A stretch of DNA of 64,000 nucleotides from Nocardia africana NBRC 100379 (GTDB taxonomy: Bacteria; Actinomycetota; Actinomycetes; Mycobacteriales; Mycobacteriaceae): the NCBI RefSeq assembly GCF_001612635.1, contig NZ_BDAV01000006.1:1-64000 (forward strand), given 5' to 3'. The position numbers and the translations under genes were made by a program. The notes beneath the pieces were generated by a model. It was not told the origin of the DNA and made no database searches. It worked only from the letters and a program-made list of their open reading frames with translations. Of this stretch, positions 8,831 through 15,019 are shown piece after piece. The first letter of the stretch is position 1, and each line of letters begins with the position of its first letter.

Positions 8831-9466
8831 CTACTCATCGACGGTAGCCGGTCGCAGGCCGCCCGATGCCAGGCCCCTCACACCCGTGCGCACCAGCTGC
8901 TCGATCGCGGTACGCCGACGTTGCCACGCCACCTCCAGCTCCCACAGTTGCCGGAACGCGGCGCCGATCCGGCGTTGCTCTGCCGGCGGCACCCGCGGTA
9001 CCCGCAGCCGGTACAGGTCGACCGGTCCGTCCTCGATCGCGGCCTGCAGAACTGCGGCGAGAAAGTCCGGGTCGACAACCGATGCCTTCCCGCGCAGCAG
9101 ATTGATACCGGCACCCAACAGCACCCCATCGTCGGGGCACACATGGACGGCCGGCTCCGAACCCATCACCACGGCCACATCCCCGGCACGGACGACGACC
9201 GCACCGGCCACCGCCCCGTTGCCGGTGCGCGATGCTGCGCGCCCGAGCCGAACATCCTTGGCCGTCAACATCGGCGTCTCGCCGTTTCCGACGCCGACGG
9301 TCGGTGGCGCCTCGTACACGCTCAGCGCCTCGGCGGCGACCAGGTCCTCCAGCGAAACAGTGTCGTGCGCAACGGTTTCGGGTTCGAGGGGCGGCGGCGC
9401 GGGAACCGGTAGCTCGAGCAATTCGGTCCGCAACTCGGGATATCCGTGCGCAGCCGGGCCGGTCAC
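8831..9466 (-). CDS. HsdS-like specificity subunit (single half)
   Basis: Protein of 211 residues, start GTG overlapping the methylase stop by four bases (GTGA), with GGAGGAGAGGAG upstream. After a proline-rich leader there is one target-recognition-like domain (PMLTAKDVRLGRAASRTG, then GDVAVVMGSEPAVHV, then VPRVPPAEQRRIGAAFRQLW) followed by a long helix ending in GLRPATVDE. The phrase PPAEQRRIG is typical of type I S subunits at the end of a recognition domain. At half the length of a usual HsdS it must act as a dimer or pair with the similar half-S domain fused to the preceding methylase. Inferred: it supplies DNA recognition for that methylase. Confidence 0.8.
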   Translation of the reverse strand: MTGPAAHGYPELRTELLELPVPAPPPLEPETVAHDTVSLEDLVAAEALSVYEAPPTVGVGNGETPMLTAKDVRLGRAASRTGNGAVAGAVVVRAGDVAVVMGSEPAVHVCPDDGVLLGAGINLLRGKASVVDPDFLAAVLQAAIEDGPVDLYRLRVPRVPPAEQRRIGAAFRQLWELEVAWQRRRTAIEQLVRTGVRGLASGGLRPATVDE

Positions 9467-11436
9467 AGCTCCTCTCCTCCGATCGATTCCGGACCCGGCT
9501 CGAGCGCGCCCGCTGTGAGTCCCGTGGTAATGAGCTCAGCGGTGTGTTCGGCCGTCTCGGAAGCCCGCCGCGCCACGGTGCGCAGGAGGAACAGTTGCCG
9601 GAACAGTGCGCCGTACCGTTGCTGCTCGCCCAGCGTCAATACCGGTATCCGGAGGCGACTGGCGTCGAATCGCACGGTGGATGTTCTTGTGGCCGAAACA
9701 TTCTCGGCGCCGGTCAGAAATCCCGCGAGGAACCACGGGTCGAGACGGTCGCGATCGACGCGCAACGCATGCACATGGGCCCCCAGCAGCGCACCGGCGT
9801 CTTCCGGTGTGGCGACCCGCGCGCTGCGTCCGCCACGATCGCTGCGCACGGCCGGCATGAGAACATCACCTTCGCGCACCTCGACGGGCGCCGCCGGCAC
9901 CATGTCCATGGTTCCCGACGCGTGATTCCCGGTGGCTACATCGGGTGCGGTCAATACCCGGCGGCTCCCGGCGGGCGGTTCCTCGCCGGGCGGCGCCGCC
10001 CGGAACCATTGCAGCTGACCATGATTGGCCAAATCGGCGACGGTGACGAAGCGCCAGGATTTTCCCGACGATTCCGACCAGTCCGGCACCGTCGTCACCA
10101 TGGAATTCAATTCCGATGCCGCCGCGGTCAGGCGGTCGAGCGACGCGGCGATCTGCTCGGATATCTTTGCGGAGTCCAAGGCTGACCTGACGTAGCGGGC
10201 CGGGGTGAGATCGATGTCGTCATCGAGCAGATCGACCAGGCGGACCACGGCCGAGACTCCGGATTCCTGTGCCGAATCAGGACTGTCACCGTCGAAAGCG
10301 CGCCACATCTCCACTACCGCGTCGCGGTCCAGACGGTCCCCCTCGGCATGCACCGCCGATCCGGTGCTGTCGATGAACAGCATCGAATCCGCAACCGCAG
10401 CATCCGTTTCCGGTCGACGCAGGACCCAGATCTGCAGACCGACATGTCGCGGTTGCGCGACCCCGGGCGCCAGCCCGATCACCGCGCGCAGAGCTCCGGT
10501 GCGCACCAGATTGGACCGGATCTTTCGTCCGGAGGTTCGAGTCGCGACCGAAGGCGGCAACAGCAGGACCGCGATGCCACCCGGCCGCAGATGCGCGATC
10601 GCATGCTGCACCCACGCCAGTTCCGGTTCGCCGCGCGGAGGTAGTCCGTAGTCCCATCGAGTGTCGAAGGCGAGCTCGCCGGATCCCCAATCACGTTGTC
10701 CGTAAGGCGGATTGCAGAGCACCGCGTCGACACGGAGGTCGGGAAAGGCGTCCGCCGTCAGGCTGTCCCCGGTCCGCACGTCCGGCTCGACCGTGGTCTG
10801 CGCCTCGAGCAGCAGCCGGGTCCGCTCGGTCTGCACCGGCACCACATCCTGGCCGTACAGCTCGCCGGCACCATCGTCTGCCGCGGCCAGCAGGAGCGAT
10901 CCACTGCCGCAGGCCGGATCGAGCACACTGTGCACCTCGGGGGTGGTCGACGAACGCGCCAACGCGGCCATCGTTGTCGCGACCGTCTGCGGCGTGATGT
11001 AAACACCGGTCGAGGTCGCGTCGCCCATCGCGTGTTCGGAAAGGATGTCCAAGGCGGTGCGGACGCCCTCGGCTGTCGATGCGAGTCGCAACGCCGACGC
11101 CACCTGGGCGGCGAGCTCCTGATCGTGCGCGTCCGGCGCCGTCCACTCGTCACCGTCACGCCGCAGTGTCTGCATGACCTGTGTGACGGCGAGCGGGGTG
11201 GCATGAGATCGCACCAACGTGCGCAGTTCCGCCTCGGGCGACTGCGCCGACTCGATGTTGTGCTCCACCAGCCACTGTCGCACCGCGTGCAGATCGAACA
11301 GCGGCCGGGTCTCGCTCCCGGCGATGGGATCGGGGAAGTCGTCGTGGCGGCGGCGCCAGTTGCTGACCGTGGCACGGGTAACACCGGCGAGGCGCGAGAT
11401 CTCCGCCGCACTCACCTTCGACACGGGCTTCGACAT
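9463..11436 (-). CDS. HTH - type I-like N6-adenine DNA methylase - TRD fusion
   Basis: The start is set at ATG 11436 behind GAGGAGGGGT (a start at 11484 would add 16 residues). The 657-residue protein has three parts. Residues about 8-60 are a MerR/AlpA-like helix-turn-helix (EISRLAGVTRATVSNWRR). The centre is an HsdM-type methylase: motif I VLDPACGSGSLLLAA and motif IV NPPYGQRDW. From about residue 450 to the end is a half-S recognition domain (WRFVTVADLANHG, VLTAPDVATGNH, TLGEQQRYGALFRQLF). It should methylate adenine in a bipartite site together with the downstream half-S protein. No HsdR nuclease is linked; the nearest ATPase is the SNF2 helicase at 15 kb. The HTH could allow autoregulation at the palindrome at 11507-11520. 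Confidence 0.88.
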   Translation of the reverse strand: MSKPVSKVSAAEISRLAGVTRATVSNWRRRHDDFPDPIAGSETRPLFDLHAVRQWLVEHNIESAQSPEAELRTLVRSHATPLAVTQVMQTLRRDGDEWTAPDAHDQELAAQVASALRLASTAEGVRTALDILSEHAMGDATSTGVYITPQTVATTMAALARSSTTPEVHSVLDPACGSGSLLLAAADDGAGELYGQDVVPVQTERTRLLLEAQTTVEPDVRTGDSLTADAFPDLRVDAVLCNPPYGQRDWGSGELAFDTRWDYGLPPRGEPELAWVQHAIAHLRPGGIAVLLLPPSVATRTSGRKIRSNLVRTGALRAVIGLAPGVAQPRHVGLQIWVLRRPETDAAVADSMLFIDSTGSAVHAEGDRLDRDAVVEMWRAFDGDSPDSAQESGVSAVVRLVDLLDDDIDLTPARYVRSALDSAKISEQIAASLDRLTAAASELNSMVTTVPDWSESSGKSWRFVTVADLANHGQLQWFRAAPPGEEPPAGSRRVLTAPDVATGNHASGTMDMVPAAPVEVREGDVLMPAVRSDRGGRSARVATPEDAGALLGAHVHALRVDRDRLDPWFLAGFLTGAENVSATRTSTVRFDASRLRIPVLTLGEQQRYGALFRQLFLLRTVARRASETAEHTAELITTGLTAGALEPGPESIGGEEL

Positions 11437-11504
11437 ACCCCTCCTCTCATGGACCTGCTCACACCCTGCTGGACAGTTGAGCAAAAATCAATCTTCCTAA
11501 TTCT

Positions 11505-11534
11505 GTTGACAATGTTTTCACCTCATTCTACTGT
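11505..11534 (+). promoter_or_regulatory. Promoter with palindromic element, copy 1
   Basis: TTGACA (11506-11511) and TACTGT (11529-11534) with a 17-base spacer form a clear -35/-10 pair. The -35 box and the start of the spacer make an imperfect palindrome, TGACAATGTTTTCA (TGAnAAnnTTnTCA), that could be a repressor site. The 16 bases GTTGACAATGTTTTCA recur exactly at 48161-48176, again as part of a promoter. It faces the small-protein genes from 11655 and lies about 70 bases upstream of the divergent methylase start, so it could serve both directions. The palindrome resembles a Zur box but is one base shorter at the centre. Confidence 0.6.
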
Positions 11535-11654
11535 TTGCATCATCCTCAGAAACGAAGGGCGCGCCGGTGGACCACCGCACGACCCCGGCCCCTCCGCAGC
11601 AGTCCCGTCTCCGCGGGGCGAATCGACGCTGCTCGCAGACGACAGGACTTCCCC

Positions 11655-12032
11655 ATGGCTGACGAACCCCACAAACCCATCGATGTATGGGAGCCCCCGA
11701 AGCTGGCCACATCACCGCCGGAGCGGCCCGCATCGGAGCCGATGCCGCCCTACCCTCCGAGTGCGGGATCGCTGAGCGAGTCGTATCCGCCGTTTCCTCC
11801 GGCCGCCCCGCAGTACCACCCGATGGATCACCTCACCGGATACCCGCAAACTACTGTCCCCCAGCCTGTTTCGCCGCCGATCATGCACGTGATCCAGCAG
11901 TACCCGCCAGGCGCGCAGATCGTCGTCAAACGGTCCTTCCCGCACGGGCTGCATCTCGTGCTCACCCTCATCACCTGCGGGCTGTGGTCGCCGATCTGGT
12001 TGGTCCACTACCTGCTCGCAGACAACAGCTGA
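11655..12032 (+). CDS. Proline-rich small protein with C-terminal membrane helix
   Basis: About 125 residues from ATG 11655; upstream in-frame codons look non-coding. Residues 1-85 are proline-, serine- and tyrosine-rich without structure. Residues about 95-120 are hydrophobic (LHLVLTLITCGLWSPIWLV), a motif common in small actinobacterial proteins with a proline-rich tail followed by a TCGLW-type membrane segment. Function unknown. It is the first gene after the palindromic promoter at 11505-11534 and begins a run of small exported or membrane proteins. Confidence 0.7.
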   Translation: MADEPHKPIDVWEPPKLATSPPERPASEPMPPYPPSAGSLSESYPPFPPAAPQYHPMDHLTGYPQTTVPQPVSPPIMHVIQQYPPGAQIVVKRSFPHGLHLVLTLITCGLWSPIWLVHYLLADNS

Positions 12033-12085
12033 TCCTCATCCCCGAACCATCACGGCCACAGCCGTTTTCACCATCAGGAAGCATC

Positions 12086-12454
12086 ATGAACACCGCTCCT
12101 ATCGTCTCGTCCCTCCTCGCCGCCGGCGCCATTACCGCCGTTCTCACCGTCACCGCGCCGGCGACGTTCGCGGCCCCCGACACCGGGTCCTCGGGCTCGG
12201 CCGGCAGTAGCTGCGGCCCGCGCAGCGGCGCCGACAACCTCTTCCTGAGCAATTACGCCGAGGACGACGACACCTGCAGCGGCCAGGACTCGGCGATCCA
12301 GCTCGCGCAGGCGGAGTGCCACTGGCTGGACGCCTACGGCAACTCCGCGCACAACCAGATCGTGCTCGCGGAGAAATCCCGCGGTGCCGTGAAGTACCCG
12401 TACATCTTCCTCGACGCCGCCATCCAGGCCTACTGCCCGCAGTACGAGCTCTGA
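12086..12454 (+). CDS. Secreted DUF732-like protein
   Basis: Protein of 122 residues from ATG 12086 (ribosome site AGGAA). It has a signal peptide (VSSLLAAGAITAVLTVTAPA then FAAP), a glycine/serine stretch, and a helical domain ending in YIFLDAAIQAYCPQY. That closing pattern with a final CP and paired cysteines is the hallmark of DUF732, small exported proteins of mycolate actinomycetes with unknown function. It follows the proline-rich gene in the same direction by 53 bases, so they probably share a transcript. Confidence 0.75.
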   Translation: MNTAPIVSSLLAAGAITAVLTVTAPATFAAPDTGSSGSAGSSCGPRSGADNLFLSNYAEDDDTCSGQDSAIQLAQAECHWLDAYGNSAHNQIVLAEKSRGAVKYPYIFLDAAIQAYCPQYEL

Positions 12455-12484
12455 TCCTCTTCGCAAGATCAAGGAGTTACGACC

Positions 12485-12802
12485 ATGTTCCGCAACACTT
12501 TTCCCGCACTGCTCATCGCCTCGGCAGCCCTGACCGTCGCCGCCGCCACAGCATCCGCCGCGCCGGCCACCACCCTGCACGAGGGCATGCAGGTGGTCGG
12601 CACCGATGTCGAAGAGGGCACCTACTACACCTCCGGCCCGGGTGCCGACGACTACGGCTACTGCTTCATCACGTGGTTGCCGTACAAGGGCGCGAAATCC
12701 TCGGAGGCCACTGATATCGAGTCGTATTCGGGCGCCTCCTACGTACAACTACGAGCCGGCGACGTGATCAACGTAGAGGGCTGCACCTGGACCCACGAAT
12801 AG
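12485..12802 (+). CDS. Small secreted protein
   Basis: Protein of 105 residues behind a clear ribosome site (CAAGGAG, eight bases before ATG). The signal peptide is LLIASAALTVAAATASA with cleavage before APATT. The mature part carries the pattern GMQVVGTDVEEGTYYTSGPG, then CFITWLPYKG and a final INVEGCTW, so two cysteines are available for a disulfide. The GTYYTSGP and GDVINVEGC phrases suggest a compact beta domain of the type found in many actinobacterial exported proteins of unknown function. It is in the same run as its neighbours. Confidence 0.75.
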   Translation: MFRNTFPALLIASAALTVAAATASAAPATTLHEGMQVVGTDVEEGTYYTSGPGADDYGYCFITWLPYKGAKSSEATDIESYSGASYVQLRAGDVINVEGCTWTHE

Positions 12803-12812
12803 GGCGGACGCG

Positions 12813-13436
12813 ATGACCTACCAACCCGGACCGCATCCGCAGATGCCGCCGCAGTATGTAATCCAGCAGAAGAAGTCCAAGTCGCCGAAGGCGCTACTGA
12901 TCGTGGTTGTCGGCATCGTGCTGCTGTGCGGTGTCGGCGGCTGCATCGCCGGCCTCAGTGGCAAGGACTCGGCCGGTTCGAAGCACAGCACCACCGCGGG
13001 TAACTCTGCTGCCGCGCCGGAGGCCGCGAAGCCGCCGCCACCCGGCATCAACACTCCGGTCCGCGACGGCAAATTCGAATTCACCGTCACCGACGTGCAG
13101 ACCGGCGTCAAAGAGGTCGGCGACAACCCCTACCTACGCCGCACCGCCCAGGGTGCGTACACGATCGTCACGATGACGGTGCTCAACACCTCGAAGGTCC
13201 CCTACGGCTTCTCCCCCGGCAACCAGGACCTCTACGACACCCAGGACCGCAAGTTCAGCAACGACACCGCGGCCGCGATCAACCTGCAGGCCGACACGAG
13301 CATGTACGCAAACATCAACCCCGGCAACACGATTACCGCCAAAGTCGTCTTCGACCTGCCAGCGGATTCGCAACCGGACCGGATCGTTCTACACGATTCC
13401 ATGTTCTCCGGCGGCGCAACGGTTTCGCTGCGCTGA
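12813..13436 (+). CDS. DUF4352-type membrane-anchored protein
   Basis: Protein of 207 residues starting ten bases after the previous stop. A short proline-rich cytoplasmic leader is followed by one membrane helix (about residues 27-48, ALLIVVVGIVLLCGVGGC), a Ser/Thr/Ala-rich spacer and a C-terminal immunoglobulin-like domain of DUF4352 type (KFEFTVTDVQTGVKEVG, AYTIVTMTVLNTSKVPY, and VVFDLPADSQPDRIVLHD). Known: DUF4352 domains occur on exported or surface proteins. It is the last gene before a strong hairpin at 13445-13486, so the operon 11655-13436 probably ends here. Confidence 0.82.
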   Translation: MTYQPGPHPQMPPQYVIQQKKSKSPKALLIVVVGIVLLCGVGGCIAGLSGKDSAGSKHSTTAGNSAAAPEAAKPPPPGINTPVRDGKFEFTVTDVQTGVKEVGDNPYLRRTAQGAYTIVTMTVLNTSKVPYGFSPGNQDLYDTQDRKFSNDTAAAINLQADTSMYANINPGNTITAKVVFDLPADSQPDRIVLHDSMFSGGATVSLR

Positions 13437-13444
13437 CCGGGTGA

Positions 13445-13486
13445 TCGGCGCCGGGGTAGGCACCCACGCGCCCACCCCGGCGCCGA
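13445..13486 (+). terminator. GC-rich hairpin, likely terminator
   Basis: Perfect 13-base inverted repeat: TCGGCGCCGGGGT (13445-13457) pairs with ACCCCGGCGCCGA (13474-13486) around a 16-base loop, starting nine bases after the stop of the DUF4352 gene. There is no T-run, as is usual for actinomycete terminators. Confidence 0.7.
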
Positions 13487-13538
13487 GCGCGGGCTTTCGA
13501 TCCGCCCGGTCCCGGACACAATCCGAGAAGGAACCGCA

Positions 13539-13709
13539 ATGCACACACTCGCCCGCATCGGCGCATTGGCCACCGTGCCCGCCATGGCCGTGCTGCTCGT
13601 CATCGCCATCGTCGCTGGCCGACCGGCCCACGAAATCGCCATCTACGCAGTCATGCTCGTCCTCATGACCGCCAGCAGCAGCTACGTAGTGAGGAGCACG
13701 CGTGACTGA
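13539..13709 (+). CDS. Two-helix small membrane protein (56 aa)
   Basis: A short frame with a good ribosome site (GAGAAGGA, six bases before ATG) encodes 56 residues with two hydrophobic helices (ALATVPAMAVLLVIAIVA and IAIYAVMLVLMTASSSYVV) and a basic end (RSTRD). It follows the strong hairpin, so it needs its own promoter or read-through. Family not recognised. The clean start signal and hydropathy make it more likely real than chance. Confidence 0.55.
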   Translation: MHTLARIGALATVPAMAVLLVIAIVAGRPAHEIAIYAVMLVLMTASSSYVVRSTRD

Positions 13710-13825
13710 ATCCGAGCCGAGGAGTTCCGCCATCCGGCCCAGGTGGCCGGGACCATCGGACCACCTCGAGATCGGGGCATCCCGATTCGCATTCGCTTCC
13801 AGCTGGATGGATTTACGATCGGAAA

Positions 13826-14281
13826 ATGGGCCGCACCACCAACAGATACGACCGGCACCTTGCCGAGCTGCGTATGCTTCGGGCGCGCGCCCGGAGCCAC
13901 GTCTTCAACCCGGCACCGGCACTCGAAATCAGACGCGCGCAGCGTGCGCGGAGCATGCTCCGCGAGGTCAGCAAGCTACTCGATGCATCACGTCAGCCAG
14001 CACGAACCCACATCGGATATCGGAAACTACGGGCGCAAGCCCTCGAACTCCACCGGGAATTGCTGGCATACGCAAAACTCGGCGCACCCGAACACGTACC
14101 GCCCGCGCGGACAGCCGATGGCCGGCGCATTGTTGCGCTGATGGCCAGCGGTCCCGGCTCGCCTGGACGGATCGTCCCGCCGAAAGGCCGACAGAAACGG
14201 AAGCCGTCCTATCCCGAAGTGCAGGACGGGCTGAGTGTGCGCACGGTGTCTGGTGGCCTGCCGACCCTCGGACATCGATAG
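13826..14281 (+). CDS. Hypothetical basic protein
   Basis: Protein of 151 residues, very rich in arginine, with a helical middle (RRAQRARSMLREVSKLLDAS and LRAQALELHRELLAYAKLG). No ribosome site is obvious. A competing frame (13702-14511) covers the same bases but has a proline/arginine-rich composition typical of antisense or out-of-frame reading, so I favour this one. Family not recognised; role unknown. Confidence 0.45.
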   Translation: MGRTTNRYDRHLAELRMLRARARSHVFNPAPALEIRRAQRARSMLREVSKLLDASRQPARTHIGYRKLRAQALELHRELLAYAKLGAPEHVPPARTADGRRIVALMASGPGSPGRIVPPKGRQKRKPSYPEVQDGLSVRTVSGGLPTLGHR

Positions 14282-14540
14282 GCGCTCCGCCCCGTCCCCG
14301 ACCGTGCGGGCCATACCGCCCAACCTCCTCGCCCCCTTGTCCGACCTGCCAAGCAGATCCCCGCTGTCGCACGCCTCACTGCAGTCGTCAGTGCCGGCAA
14401 GCTCGGCGAACCGGTCCGGCAGCACCGCCGTCAACCGATCCGGCGCCAAGCGCACGCGCACATTCCCTGCGCCGGCTAACGCTCTCAGTGGGTGCCGCGC
14501 GCGATTCGTGAGCACCTGCCCCTGCCATCCCGGAGCCCTT

Positions 14541-14894
14541 ATGTCGCAACCAATTCCATCAAACCGGCGGACAGGACCGACGCAGTGGTGGGTCAAACTG
14601 CTCGTGATCGTGGCCGGGCTGGCCGCGCTCGGTTGGTTCGCCGGCGATATCGACATGTCGCCATCCCACGCGTTGATCCTTCTAGCGATTGCCGCAGCAC
14701 CGATCGCATTGCTGGTGATCGTGATTCGCGCGCTAGTGCGCGTCGGTGACAGGCGGCCGCCGCCGGTGGTCCTGCCGCAGCAGCTGCCCGCGGGTCCGCC
14801 ACCAGGTTGGTATCCCGATCAGGCTGGTGTGCTGCGCTGGTTCGACGGGCAGAAGTGGACCGAGTTCACGCAACCACCTCCCCCGGGGCTGTAG
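14541..14894 (+). CDS. DUF2510 membrane protein
   Basis: 117 residues from ATG 14541 (GGAG seven bases upstream). Two membrane helices (LLVIVAGLAALGWFAG and ALILLAIAAAPIALLVIVI) are followed by a short basic linker and a C-terminal DUF2510 module (PPPGWYPDQAGVLRWFDGQK then WTEFTQ). DUF2510 modules occur on many actinobacterial membrane proteins; function unknown. It lies 125 bases before the SNF2 helicase gene. Confidence 0.75.
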   Translation: MSQPIPSNRRTGPTQWWVKLLVIVAGLAALGWFAGDIDMSPSHALILLAIAAAPIALLVIVIRALVRVGDRRPPPVVLPQQLPAGPPPGWYPDQAGVLRWFDGQKWTEFTQPPPPGL

Positions 14895-14951
14895 CGAGGA
14901 TTCGGCACTCGGGCCACAACTTCCCGGCGAGCCGAATAGGACCAAGTCGTG

Positions 14952-14981
14952 TGTCACATCCCGCCCGCCACCGCCGATACT
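14952..14981 (+). promoter_or_regulatory. Possible promoter of the helicase/methylase operon
   Basis: TGTCAC (14952-14957) and GATACT (14976-14981) with an 18-base spacer lie 39 bases before the ATG at 15020, which has AGGAG upstream. Both boxes deviate from consensus, so this is a suggestion only. Confidence 0.3.
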
Positions 14982-15019
14982 AGGTTGATCCGCCCACCCC
15001 GACCCCAGGAGCACTGTCG

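Noticed and set aside
7925..9412. 495-codon open frame on the plus strand
   Set aside because: Antisense to the kinase and half-S genes, whose motifs are intact; composition is typical of a reverse-strand shadow.
11505..11520. Zur box
   Set aside because: The palindrome resembles TGAAAATGATTTTCA but is 14 rather than 15 bases, and the genes are not typical zinc-regulon members. Left as an unnamed operator.
13702..14511. 269-codon frame starting in a GTGA overlap with the 56-residue membrane gene
   Set aside because: The overlap looks tempting, but the protein is Pro/Arg/Thr-rich and non-globular; the frame 13826-14281 is a better candidate.
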